Shown in pieces: positions 20,232 to 26,053 of a DNA stretch of 26,053 bases. The notes under the pieces are model-generated. The model worked only from the letters and a program-made list of their open reading frames with translations, searched no databases and was not told the DNA's origin. Source of the stretch: a virus. Positions within the stretch are counted from its first letter, which is position 1, and the number at the start of each line of letters is the position of its first letter. Location of the stretch: IMG/VR virus record IMGVR_UViG_3300005527_000258, positions 1-26,053 of that record; one strand, given 5' to 3'. The position numbers and the translations under genes are program-made.

Positions 20232-20441
20232 ATGACGGTAACAAAAAATGAGTTTGGGCAAATGAATATGTTTGCTAAAGAACCATCGATGTATATGACA
20301 AAAGAAGATCTTGATCGTTATGGTATCGAACCTTATGCCGAGAAGGCGGAGAAAATGAATGGACGCTGGGCTATGGTCGGTATTGTTGCTGGTGCTATTT
20401 CTTACGCTCTCACTGGCAATCTCTTCTTCGGCATCTTCTGA
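20232..20441 (+). CDS. hli: high-light-inducible protein (Hli)
   Basis: 69 aa with the chlorophyll-binding helix AEKMNGRWAMVGIVAGAISY, matching the ExxNGRxAMxG motif of the Lhc/Hlip superfamily, followed by a short hydrophobic tail. Hlips sit in thylakoids and protect photosystem II and newly made chlorophyll proteins. Cyanophages carry them to keep photosynthesis running during infection. The N-terminal half (GQMNMFAKEPSMYMTKEDL) is the longer type found in phage Hlips. Own promoter just upstream. Confidence 0.93.
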   Translation: MTVTKNEFGQMNMFAKEPSMYMTKEDLDRYGIEPYAEKAEKMNGRWAMVGIVAGAISYALTGNLFFGIF

Positions 20442-20448
20442 CAATTGA

Positions 20449-20477
20449 TTGACAATGGCACCAATTATCTTTACAAT
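20449..20477 (+). promoter_or_regulatory. promoter of the petF gene
   Basis: TTGACA (20449-20454), 17 bp, TACAAT (20472-20477). Transcription would begin inside the small frame at 20455, so at most one of the two can serve it from this promoter. Confidence 0.6.
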
Positions 20478-20541
20478 AACTAGTGTCGCCTTTCTCGTTC
20501 TATTGGCGCACTCTGTAAACAAACTATCTGAAACTTACTGA
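20455..20541 (+). CDS. 28-residue single-helix membrane peptide
   Basis: ATG 20455 opens [20 protein letters not shown] and then VNKLSETY: one membrane helix with a short polar tail. Its stop shares a base with the petF start (TGATG), the pattern seen between real genes here. Size and layout recall the tiny photosystem and cytochrome b6f subunits, but I recognise none of them. There is no ribosome binding site, and a promoter overlaps its start, so it would have to be read from the hli transcript. Confidence 0.4.
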   Translation: MAPIIFTITSVAFLVLLAHSVNKLSETY

Positions 20542-20834
20542 TGACAACCTTTAACATTACTCTTCAAAACCCTGACGGCACTGAGAATGTAATTCAGTGT
20601 GCTGATGACCAATATATCCTAGAAGCTGCCGAAGAGGCAGGTCTGGAGATGCTTTATTCCTGTCGAGCTGGTGCCTGTAGTTCTTGCGCAGGTAAACTAG
20701 TTTCTGGTACCGTAGATAATGAGGAGCAATCATTCCTTGATGATGATCAGATTGCTGATGGGTTTATCCTGACTTGTGTAGCATATCCCACCAGCGATTG
20801 TGTGATTCTTACCGAACAGGAAGAAAATCTGTGA
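20541..20834 (+). CDS. petF: plant-type [2Fe-2S] ferredoxin
   Basis: 97 aa, full length. Cluster ligands Cys41, Cys46 and Cys49 in [13 protein letters not shown] and Cys79 in LTCVAYP, as in photosynthetic PetF. It carries electrons from photosystem I, and in phages probably to the phage-encoded bilin reductases or other enzymes. Acidic surface, as usual for PetF. The next gene begins GTGA on its stop codon. Confidence 0.95.
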   Translation: MTTFNITLQNPDGTENVIQCADDQYILEAAEEAGLEMLYSCRAGACSSCAGKLVSGTVDNEEQSFLDDDQIADGFILTCVAYPTSDCVILTEQEENL

Positions 20835-21100
20835 GCACTGCTGGTATGCTAGGGCAATTTGCAATTGCTCTTGAAACACTTGGATGGGATAAAGATGATA
20901 ATATCTCAGTTGAAATTGGTGGAGTGGCAGTTACTGGAACTCCTACTAGCCCAGAGGCAAATCCAAAATGGGCAAAACCATTTGGAACAGTAACATATCA
21001 AAACGATGCTTTCATCGTTATTAAAAATAAATCAAGGAACCCAGTTGTTCCTTCACAACCAAATTCTGTACTTAAACAACAACACCCTTATCAAGGATAA
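20831..21100 (+). CDS. hypothetical protein between petF and hli (89 aa)
   Basis: GTG 20831 overlaps the petF stop (GTGA); ATG 20846 ([12 protein letters not shown]) is an alternative. The protein reads [20 protein letters not shown] and then GGVAVTG, with a small beta-rich middle ([16 protein letters not shown]) and a polar, proline-rich tail. No family is recognised. Its place in the ferredoxin-hli transcript suggests a role in photosynthetic electron flow or stress, but nothing in the sequence proves it. Confidence 0.6.
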   Translation: MSTAGMLGQFAIALETLGWDKDDNISVEIGGVAVTGTPTSPEANPKWAKPFGTVTYQNDAFIVIKNKSRNPVVPSQPNSVLKQQHPYQG

Positions 21101-21105
21101 AAACA

Positions 21106-21225
21106 ATGACTAAAATTTTTACTGAAACTGCTGAGCGTTGGAATGGTCGTCTTGCGATGCTTGGATTTGTGATTGCAGTTGGAACATATCTTACTACCGG
21201 TCAAGTAATTCCTGGTGTATTCTGA
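21106..21225 (+). CDS. hli: minimal high-light-inducible protein (39 aa)
   Basis: MTKIFTETAERWNGRLAMLG with FVIAVGTYLTTGQVIPGVF: the ExxNGRxAMxG helix takes up most of this very short Hlip (typical phage Hlips are 35-80 aa). It would bind chlorophyll in thylakoids. It starts five bases after the upstream stop and is the last gene before a strong terminator, so it belongs to the petF transcript. Confidence 0.88.
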   Translation: MTKIFTETAERWNGRLAMLGFVIAVGTYLTTGQVIPGVF

Positions 21226-21247
21226 GCACAAACCTTCATAAAATTTC

Positions 21248-21284
21248 AAACTCTGCCTCTAAATAAGTGGCAGAGTTTTTTTTG
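21248..21284 (+). terminator. strong terminator of the hli-petF block
   Basis: Perfect 10-bp arms AAACTCTGCC and GGCAGAGTTT with an 11-nt loop that holds a late-promoter-like CTAAATA, followed by a T-run. Confidence 0.9.
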
Positions 21285-21287
21285 TTT

Positions 21288-21446
21288 ATGTCAAGAAATC
21301 AAATAACAAAAGATGAAATTAAAGTCTTAATATTGAAGCAAAAACATAAACTTATATCTGAATCATATTATACTAGTGACCCAAAGGCATTAGCAAATAG
21401 GCACTTAAATGAGTTACTAGATAGATTAGAAGAATTTAGGTATTAA
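21288..21446 (+). CDS. small helical protein (52 aa)
   Basis: MSRNQITKDEIKVLILKQKH then KLISESYYTSDPKALANRHL and NELLDRLEEFRY: two charged helices joined by a turn, no domain recognised. The ATG follows the terminator by a few bases, and the next ATG is two bases after the stop. It resembles small proteins found ahead of lysozyme genes in cyanophages from memory; a regulatory or chaperone role is possible but unproven. Confidence 0.65.
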   Translation: MSRNQITKDEIKVLILKQKHKLISESYYTSDPKALANRHLNELLDRLEEFRY

Positions 21447-21448
21447 AT

Positions 21449-22141
21449 ATGAAAATCGATCTCCATAATTTTTTCAAATATTTTGATTCCAATAATCCCA
21501 AACATGTTGCTGCTGTAGAGGAGTTCGAAAAGGTGCTCGACAAGAAAGCACCAGAAGAAATGGAAGATTCTGCTAATTGGGTTAGAATCTATAGAACTCA
21601 ACCCGAAAAACCAAAATCATCAGTTCTTGATGTTCCTTATTTTCCACAGACAGATAATTACAGAGATGCAAATAGAACCTGTAATTCATCTGCTTGTGCT
21701 ATGGTATTAGAATATTTCAAACCTGGCACACTCAAGGGACCAAAAGGCGATGATGCCTATATTCAAAAGGTATTTTCACTTGGTGACTCAACAGATCATT
21801 TGGTTCAAACCAAAGTTCTGGCGTCTTATGGTATTAAGTCACACTTTAGTTACAGTTTATCTTTTGATGATCTTGATCTTGAGCTTGCCGCTGGGAGACC
21901 TGTTGTTATCGGGATTCTTCATAGGGGCTCTTTATCTGCACCTACTGGCGGGCACATGGTTGTAGTGGTTGGTAAGACTCCATCTGGTGATTATGTTGTA
22001 AATGATCCGTATGGATCTTTGAATGATGGATATACTGGATCTGTTTATAATGGTAAAGGTGCAATTTATAAAAGATCTGTTTTGGAAAAAAGATGGACTC
22101 CAGATGGTCCTAAATCTGGGTGGGGAAGAATATTCTCATGA
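21449..22141 (+). CDS. C39-like papain-fold peptidase (lysis region)
   Basis: 230 aa. After an N-terminal segment of about 60 residues comes VPYFPQTDNYRDANRTCNSS: Gln67 for the oxyanion hole and Cys78 as nucleophile. GGHMVVVVG gives His169 and VVNDPYG gives Asp186, the full Peptidase_C39_2-type triad. Such domains cut peptides, often peptidoglycan stems in phage proteins. It lies directly upstream of, and overlaps (ATGA), the GH24 endolysin, so it is a candidate second cell-wall enzyme. No signal peptide. Confidence 0.82.
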   Translation: MKIDLHNFFKYFDSNNPKHVAAVEEFEKVLDKKAPEEMEDSANWVRIYRTQPEKPKSSVLDVPYFPQTDNYRDANRTCNSSACAMVLEYFKPGTLKGPKGDDAYIQKVFSLGDSTDHLVQTKVLASYGIKSHFSYSLSFDDLDLELAAGRPVVIGILHRGSLSAPTGGHMVVVVGKTPSGDYVVNDPYGSLNDGYTGSVYNGKGAIYKRSVLEKRWTPDGPKSGWGRIFS

Positions 22142-22752
22142 CTATAAAATTTATCGATGCTGCGGAAAACCATAAAGGTTTGCCGCATCAAAATGATGCC
22201 TGGGCATTTCTTCAGGCATCAGTACATAAAGAAATTTTAGATGAGTTTGCCAGAAGATATCGTAATCAAAAAATAGAACCAACTCTAGATGGTCTTCCAA
22301 TTCCTGGAGTGAATTTAATTAAAGAATTTGAAGGATGTCATCTAAAAGCATATTATGATCCTCTTACTGGCGGACTTCCAATTACTATTGGATGGGGAAG
22401 TACTCGTAGAAAAGATGGAACTCGTTTTATGATTGGGAATAAAATTACTCAAGATGAAGCGGATGATCTTTTGTATTTTCAACTTCGTAGAGAGTTTCTT
22501 CCTGCACTGCAAAAAATACCTTACTGGAGTGAGATGAATGACAACCAAAGAGGGGCTTTACTTTCTTTTGCATATAATCTTGGTGCAGGTTTTTATGGTG
22601 GAACTAACTTCAATACTATTACAAAAGTCTTGAAGAATAAGGAATGGAATAAAGTTCCTGATGCCTTGTATCTTTATAGAAATCCTGGAAGTAATGTAGA
22701 GGCAGGATTAGCAAGAAGAAGAAAAGCAGAAGGTAAACTTTGGTCTTCATAA
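22138..22752 (+). CDS. GH24 endolysin (T4-type lysozyme)
   Basis: 204 aa. The lysozyme core begins near residue 55: FEGCHLKAYYDPLTGG gives Glu65 and Asp74, and ITIGWGST gives Thr83, the E-D-T catalytic set of phage lysozymes; ALLSFAYNLGAG and EAGLARRRKAE are the later conserved blocks. It cuts the glycan strands of peptidoglycan at lysis. The N-terminal 55 residues (rich in Asp, Asn, Phe) are an extra domain, perhaps for binding. No signal sequence, so it needs a holin. ATG 22138 overlaps the C39 stop. Confidence 0.92.
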   Translation: MTIKFIDAAENHKGLPHQNDAWAFLQASVHKEILDEFARRYRNQKIEPTLDGLPIPGVNLIKEFEGCHLKAYYDPLTGGLPITIGWGSTRRKDGTRFMIGNKITQDEADDLLYFQLRREFLPALQKIPYWSEMNDNQRGALLSFAYNLGAGFYGGTNFNTITKVLKNKEWNKVPDALYLYRNPGSNVEAGLARRRKAEGKLWSS

Positions 22753-22764
22753 TTTGTTACATCA

Positions 22765-22772
22765 GATAAATA
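22765..22772 (+). promoter_or_regulatory. late promoter-like GATAAATA
   Basis: One base from TATAAATA, 24 bp before the ATG at 22797. Confidence 0.55.
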
Positions 22773-22796
22773 GTATTATCGTCCAATACCCAATAA

Positions 22797-23576
22797 ATGT
22801 CATCACCAACCTGTAACGACACAGATCATGTCGTCTTGTTACAGAAGCTGGATAGAATGATACTTGCTGCCGAAGAGTCCAAATATGACCTAGGATTTCG
22901 TAAAAGACTACAAGCATTTCGTAATCTTTTGGTAATCCACGCTGCTAGAACAAAAGACTTAGGTGAAGCGGCAACAACTTTAATCAATAGTCACAGAAAA
23001 AGAATACTTGCTTTTGGAATACCAATCACACTTGCTATTGGTATTCCATATTTTGCTTTAACAAAAACATCTTGGTTGATTCCAAACCCATTAATCTGTC
23101 AAGTATTTCCAACACAAAATAAATTACATCCAGGAACACTTGAAGTTTGCGTGAATGGCGTATCACATCCTTATCGCCCAGAAAATGGTGATGTTGAGTT
23201 AGATGTAACTTTCATGAAAACTCATTATGAACGAGTTCAAGCAGACATAGATTTCTGGGTTGCTGATGAGATTGCTAACAAACAAGTAGATTATACTGGA
23301 GAGTATAATATCGCACGAATACGCACTTATAATAAGAGTGGTATTCTTGTTGGTGATAGGGAAAGTGAAGTAAGTTCTTGGATTGATCCTTTAGTCCCAG
23401 AAGATATGAGAATACCTATGTGGAAGTGGATCTATGAAAATAGAGAATTATTCCATGTAGAAAGAAAACCTTTAGAAGAAAAGATATCAGGTTTCTTTAG
23501 TAGTTTAGGTGCTCTCTTCGCTACTCTTGGATCTGCAGGTATCACAATCTACAGATTTGTTAAGGCTGGTCTTTGA
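22797..23576 (+). CDS. bitopic membrane protein next to the endolysin (259 aa)
   Basis: Predicted helices at about 70-88 (ILAFGIPITLAIGIPYFAL) and 235-253 (FFSSLGALFATLGSAGITIY) flank a 145-residue domain that would lie in the periplasm; both termini would be in the cytoplasm. The N-terminal part is a charged coiled segment. No enzymatic motif is recognised. Its place after the endolysin and behind a late-type promoter suggests lysis or lysis timing (antiholin- or spanin-like). The 3' end overlaps the leftward gene by 72 bp. Confidence 0.65.
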   Translation: MSSPTCNDTDHVVLLQKLDRMILAAEESKYDLGFRKRLQAFRNLLVIHAARTKDLGEAATTLINSHRKRILAFGIPITLAIGIPYFALTKTSWLIPNPLICQVFPTQNKLHPGTLEVCVNGVSHPYRPENGDVELDVTFMKTHYERVQADIDFWVADEIANKQVDYTGEYNIARIRTYNKSGILVGDRESEVSSWIDPLVPEDMRIPMWKWIYENRELFHVERKPLEEKISGFFSSLGALFATLGSAGITIYRFVKAGL

Positions 23577-23747
23577 TTTTCTGTTAGCAGCATCAACACC
23601 AAAGGTTGCCAAAGTAGAAGTAAAGACGGATGCTATGAAAGTAGCATCCATTTTTTTTAAATAATCCATGTAACCTAAGGTTAGTAAAGAAGCAGACCAT
23701 CCTAAGATTACTAATCTAACTATTGTGAATGCACTGATGTTTTTCAT
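23505..23747 (-). CDS. small membrane protein, holin-like (80 aa)
   Basis: ATG 23747 reads leftward: MKNISAFTIVRLVILGWSAS, a helix at about 7-25, then a second at about 35-50 (ATFIASVFTSTLATFGV) and a polar, basic C-terminus. Two helices and a charged tail are typical of class II holins. The last 24 codons overlap the end of the rightward gene. A rightward terminator hairpin lies inside its codons for MDATFIAS. It begins one base after the stop of the gene at 24075. Confidence 0.55.
   Translation of the reverse strand: MKNISAFTIVRLVILGWSASLLTLGYMDYLKKMDATFIASVFTSTLATFGVDAANRKSKTSLNKSVDCDTCRSKSSEEST
23628..23658 (+). terminator. rightward terminator inside a leftward gene
   Basis: GGATGCTA (23628-23635) and TAGCATCC (23642-23649) with a 6-nt loop, followed by A and a T-run. 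It ends the transcript of the gene at 22797. Confidence 0.8.
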
Positions 23748-23748
23748 A

Positions 23749-24075
23749 TCAATCTTCGACTTTAGTTCTCAATGCAATCACTGTAGTTAAAATTGTCAAG
23801 AGTGTTTCATACCCTCTTCTTTCGGATTCTTTGCAGTCCAAAGGAGGGGGATTTTTTAGGTCTCCTTTTACATTAGCACTATTGATTGTACCTGGGACCA
23901 TAAAATTGCAAGCAATGAAGTTGATTCCAACAAATCCAATTACAGCACAGCAGATTACAAAAATAAGTTTATTCAATAATGAACCGTGCTTTTTTCCTAC
24001 CACGCTTGGCGGGTCTTCTGATGAATCGAATGATTTCTGGAAATTGTCTTTTTGGTTGAGGTCTTCTTCCTTCAT
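23749..24075 (-). CDS. small membrane protein (108 aa)
   Basis: The acidic cytoplasmic-type N-terminus is followed by a helix at about 36-57 (LIFVICCAVIGFVGINFIAC) and a second hydrophobic segment near the C-terminus (about 90-104, TLLTILTTVIALRT), with a proline-rich loop between them. GAAGG precedes the ATG by about 8 bases. No family is recognised. It is coupled to the holin-like gene downstream. Its 5' part overlaps, in another reading frame, the small frame at 23969-24139. Confidence 0.6.
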   Translation of the reverse strand: MKEEDLNQKDNFQKSFDSSEDPPSVVGKKHGSLLNKLIFVICCAVIGFVGINFIACNFMVPGTINSANVKGDLKNPPPLDCKESERRGYETLLTILTTVIALRTKVED

Positions 24076-24139
24076 TGAATACGCCTTCGTTGGTGATGAG
24101 TCTTATAACCAACAATCCAATAAGAAATAATCTTTTCAT
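23969..24139 (-). CDS. nested small basic membrane-anchored peptide (56 aa)
   Basis: ATG 24139 overlaps the nuclease stop (ATGA) and reads MKRLFLIGLLVIRLITNEGV followed by a proline- and arginine-rich tail. The hydrophobic run (LFLIGLLVIRLI) is short for a full membrane helix. Its last two thirds are in a different frame of the same strand as the gene at 24075, an arrangement seen in phage spanin pairs, but there is no lipobox. The overlap start is the main support. Confidence 0.4.
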   Translation of the reverse strand: MKRLFLIGLLVIRLITNEGVFNEGRRPQPKRQFPEIIRFIRRPAKRGRKKARFIIE

Positions 24140-24480
24140 TCTTGCATGTAAGGTATGGCAATACCTTCCATCAACATTTTTTCGTTTATTGTAAATGTAT
24201 CTTCTGTACGATGAAGAATACCAAGTATTCTTCCATATTTATCTTCTTTATGTGTTGTAATAGTCCATTCACCCTTTTTAGATAGTTGTTCTGTTAACCA
24301 CGCTTTAGCTGTAAGTCCTTTTTCTTTTTCTTTTAAGTCTGTTGTTTTGCTTTCTGGTGCATTGACACCTTTAAGACGAACTCTATGTGAAATTGTCAAT
24401 GAAAACCCCAAATCAATATCTAAATCAACAGTATCGCCATCAACTATCTTTGTGATTTTTTTGATTTTGTATTGATACAT
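24136..24480 (-). CDS. staphylococcal-type nuclease (SNc/thermonuclease)
   Basis: 114 aa, the minimal SNase OB-fold. KIVDGDTVDLDIDLGF (Asp16 as calcium ligand), RVRLKGVNAPES (Arg35, Glu43) and KYGRILG (Arg84) are the metal and catalytic residues of micrococcal nuclease. It cuts DNA or RNA with Ca2+; in phages possibly to salvage host nucleotides or degrade DNA at lysis. No signal peptide, so it acts in the cytoplasm. Its start overlaps the small membrane gene upstream by 41 bp. Confidence 0.9.
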   Translation of the reverse strand: MYQYKIKKITKIVDGDTVDLDIDLGFSLTISHRVRLKGVNAPESKTTDLKEKEKGLTAKAWLTEQLSKKGEWTITTHKEDKYGRILGILHRTEDTFTINEKMLMEGIAIPYMQE

Positions 24481-24583
24481 TTGATTCGTCGTTTGCCATC
24501 TTAAGTATGTAGTAAATTATCCATAAAGTTCCAGATAATCCAATACCTAACATAATAATAATGCTCCAAACTACCTCATCCAT
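24440..24583 (-). CDS. single-helix small membrane protein (47 aa)
   Basis: ATG 24583 reads MDEVVWSIIIMLGIGLSGTL then WIIYYILKMANDE and a polar tail ending NQKNHKDS. One membrane helix (about 5-28). GAAGG lies about 10 bases upstream. It overlaps the start of the nuclease gene in another frame by 41 bp, consistent with the compact leftward transcript. Confidence 0.5.
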   Translation of the reverse strand: MDEVVWSIIIMLGIGLSGTLWIIYYILKMANDESNVSIQNQKNHKDS

Positions 24584-24585
24584 TT

Positions 24586-24777
24586 TTATCTGCCTTCTTG
24601 CTTATGTATCCAACTCTTAAGTTCTCTTAAGTATTGTCTCAACATATCTGCTTTTTCTAGATGCCAAATATCACCACTCTTGAAATATTCTTGAGTATGA
24701 TTATCTATTGCTTTTAGGATATTATGAATAGGAGCATTCCAAGGTTCCCTTTTGGGAGTATTCCATTCTCTTGGCAA
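24586..24777 (-). CDS. small hypothetical protein (63 aa)
   Basis: A TTG start gives MPREWNTPKREPWNAPIHNI; the rest is a long amphipathic helix rich in Trp, Leu and Arg (KADMLRQYLRELKSWI). No domain recognised. It ends two bases before the next gene of the leftward transcript starts, and begins shortly after the Lys-rich gene, so the five leftward genes form one unit. The rare start codon lowers certainty. Confidence 0.5.
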   Translation of the reverse strand: MPREWNTPKREPWNAPIHNILKAIDNHTQEYFKSGDIWHLEKADMLRQYLRELKSWIHKQEGR

Positions 24778-24786
24778 GGTGACACC

Positions 24787-24900
24787 TCACTTTTTCTTTC
24801 CGCCGTTTTTTGCTTTTTTAGCAGTCGCATTGCCTTGATTTTGTTTTGAAGCTCCTTTGTTGGATTTCTTGTTTGGCGACTTAGACATTTTAGTTGTCAT
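24787..24900 (-). CDS. lysine-rich tiny protein (37 aa)
   Basis: MTTKMSKSPNKKSNKGASKQ followed by NQGNATAKKAKNGGKKK: very basic, disordered, without hydrophobic residues. ATG 24900 is close to the leftward late promoter; the second ATG at 24888 would give 33 aa. Such peptides could bind nucleic acid or the virion interior. No family recognised. Confidence 0.5.
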   Translation of the reverse strand: MTTKMSKSPNKKSNKGASKQNQGNATAKKAKNGGKKK

Positions 24901-24904
24901 ATTT

Positions 24905-24930
24905 AGATATTTATAGTAGAATAAATATCT
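24905..24930. promoter_or_regulatory. divergent pair of late promoters in one palindrome
   Basis: AGATATTTAT (24905-24914) and ATAAATATCT (24921-24930) are perfect complements. Read leftward they give TATAAATA, the exact T4 late consensus, ahead of the Lys-rich gene; read rightward they give GAATAAATA ahead of the structural gene at 24953. Confidence 0.7.
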
Positions 24931-24952
24931 GTATAGGTATATTGTAATAATA

Positions 24953-26053
24953 GTGGCGCTTAAAAAACCTTCAGATTTTTTTGGAATAGAAAAAGTTTCA
25001 ACCTTGAGTGAACAGGTAGAACAAATATCTCAAGATCATTGTAGCGATCTTGAGGAGAATATTTCGTTGTCTTTTTCTAATATTGACGGCGTATTTAAAA
25101 ATATTCAAGAGCAATTATTAACATCTGGTAAAAATCAAATCGTCGAAGTAAAAGAGGATTTAGTAGAACTTTATAAAGTTGTTGGTGATCTCATTGAAAA
25201 TGAAATTCCAAAATACAAGAAACAAGTAAATACTTCGGAACTTCGTGTTGAAACTAGGATTAGTAATTTAAAAAAGGAACTTTGCGAACATTTTGAGGAT
25301 CAAGTTAAAGATACTAAAGAAAAAATAGAAGAGTTATATAAAGAAGTAATAACTGAAGAAGTTTTTAATGCCAGATCTTTTGTTAAGAGTCTGTATAATA
25401 GTGAAATACAGATTGCAGTAGAAAAGTATGTTTCTACTTACTCTAACGACATTGTATCTTTGAGAGAAGAAATATTCAAAGAAATTAAGAAGAAACCAAA
25501 TGGTTTAGTTGCAATTGAAAATAAATTACAAGATCTTGCCTATAAATACAAAGTTTTATCTGAAAATCTGAATGATAAAAATACTAATGATCCTTTACTA
25601 CAATCTCCTGTAACTTTTGAACAATTAAAAAATCATTATCAACTTCTTGTAGGAAGACTTCAAGAGCAACTTGCCTCTGTGGGGGGAGGCGGTGAAGTAA
25701 GATTGAAGTATCTTGATGATATTGTTGGCATTGCTACAAATGCAAGTGCTTATAATGGAAAGTTTCTCAAGTATAATCATTCACTTGAAAAATTTGAATT
25801 TGTTTCTATAACAGATCAAACAGGAATAGATCTAACGGATTTATCTGTTAGTGTTTCATCTCCTGGAATTTCAGATTTATCTTATGATAATACAACTGGA
25901 GTTTTTACTTATACTCCCCAAAGTTTAGTTGGATACGCTACTGAAGGTTATGTTGATAATGCTGTAGTTGGTCTAGCGTCTGAAGGTTATGTTGATAATG
26001 CTGTAGTTGGATTTATAACTTCTGGTTCTTTAGTTGGTTACGCTACTGAAGGT
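24953..26053 (+). CDS. virion structural / tail-fibre-like protein (partial, runs off right edge)
   Basis: GTG 24953 opens a frame of 367 codons without a stop to the window end. It starts MALKKPSDFFGIEKVSTLSE, typical in my memory of cyanophage virion proteins. Residues about 15-230 are a highly charged coiled coil, then a glycine-rich hinge (SVGGGGEV) and a beta-rich repeat region (LKYLDDIVGIATNASAYNGK, then repeats of GYVDNAVVG). This is the plan of tail fibres and baseplate-linked adhesins. It lies just behind the rightward late promoter. Confidence 0.75.
   Translation, partial: MALKKPSDFFGIEKVSTLSEQVEQISQDHCSDLEENISLSFSNIDGVFKNIQEQLLTSGKNQIVEVKEDLVELYKVVGDLIENEIPKYKKQVNTSELRVETRISNLKKELCEHFEDQVKDTKEKIEELYKEVITEEVFNARSFVKSLYNSEIQIAVEKYVSTYSNDIVSLREEIFKEIKKKPNGLVAIENKLQDLAYKYKVLSENLNDKNTNDPLLQSPVTFEQLKNHYQLLVGRLQEQLASVGGGGEVRLKYLDDIVGIATNASAYNGKFLKYNHSLEKFEFVSITDQTGIDLTDLSVSVSSPGISDLSYDNTTGVFTYTPQSLVGYATEGYVDNAVVGLASEGYVDNAVVGFITSGSLVGYATEG
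25942..26010 (+). repeat. 30-bp direct repeat in the fibre gene (39-bp period)
   Basis: The same 30 bases occur at 25942-25971 and 25981-26010, coding for (S/T)EGYVDNAVVG; a partial third unit (YATEG) begins at the window edge. The repeat unit is 13 residues. Confidence 0.9.

Noticed and set aside
1-26053. CRISPR array or transposase/IS element
   Set aside because: No regularly spaced repeats of that kind and no transposase motifs seen; the only tandem repeats are in the fibre gene.

Overview
This window is most likely part of the genome of a T4-like myovirus that infects marine cyanobacteria (cyanomyovirus). The reasons are the compact, AT-rich, overlapping genes, two high-light-inducible (Hli) proteins and a plant-type ferredoxin, a cyanobacterial SLH-domain porin, a tRNA cluster, T4-type late promoters (TATAAATA and close variants), and many small proteins of the kind typical of these phages. 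Names of families come from motif recognition by eye. No database search was possible.

Layout. (1) 1-2567: a GIY-YIG (SegE-like) endonuclease leaving the left edge on the minus strand, a small acidic protein, a tail-lysozyme-domain protein, a UPF0489/peptide-arginase-like protein and a small lipoprotein. (2) 2610-5412: a tRNA region with Leu(UAA), Ile(UAU), Arg(UCU), Leu(CAA), Gly(UCC), Asn(GUU) and Pro(UGG), interleaved with small phage genes. Several of these tRNAs have their own near-consensus sigma-70 promoter. Here a second tRNA-Arg(UCU) gene is cut in its anticodon loop by a 568-bp insert that carries an I-Ssp6803I-like PD-(D/E)XK homing endonuclease and a complete replacement tRNA-Arg(UCU). 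A 71-nt tRNA-like RNA also lies between tRNA-Gly and tRNA-Asn. (3) 5457-6986: Phd/YefM antitoxin-like protein, a 2OG-Fe(II) hydroxylase and small proteins. (4) 7019-18581: a long surface-polysaccharide operon. A mannose-6-phosphate isomerase cupin, GDP-mannose 4,6-dehydratase, a GDP-fucose/colitose synthase-like reductase and a DegT-fold enzyme with His in place of the PLP-binding Lys (the ColD signature) together suggest GDP-colitose synthesis. About ten glycosyltransferases follow, including GT10 and two GT11 fucosyltransferase-type enzymes. (5) 18578-21225: host-derived genes (porin, hli, a 28-residue membrane peptide, petF ferredoxin, second hli). (6) 21288-24900: a lysis region with a C39-like peptidase, a GH24 endolysin, a bitopic membrane protein, and several small membrane proteins plus a staphylococcal-type nuclease on the minus strand. 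(7) 24953 to the right edge: the start of a coiled-coil, repeat-bearing virion/tail-fibre protein.

How the parts fit. Early-type promoters serve the tRNAs, the glycan operon, the porin and the hli/petF block, all expected during takeover of the host. T4-type late promoters precede the lysis and structural genes and, unexpectedly, the homing endonuclease. The glycan operon and the porin would both change the outer surface of the infected cell or its permeability. Space is saved aggressively: terminator hairpins contain the -35 box of the next promoter, and one rightward terminator lies inside the codons of a leftward gene.
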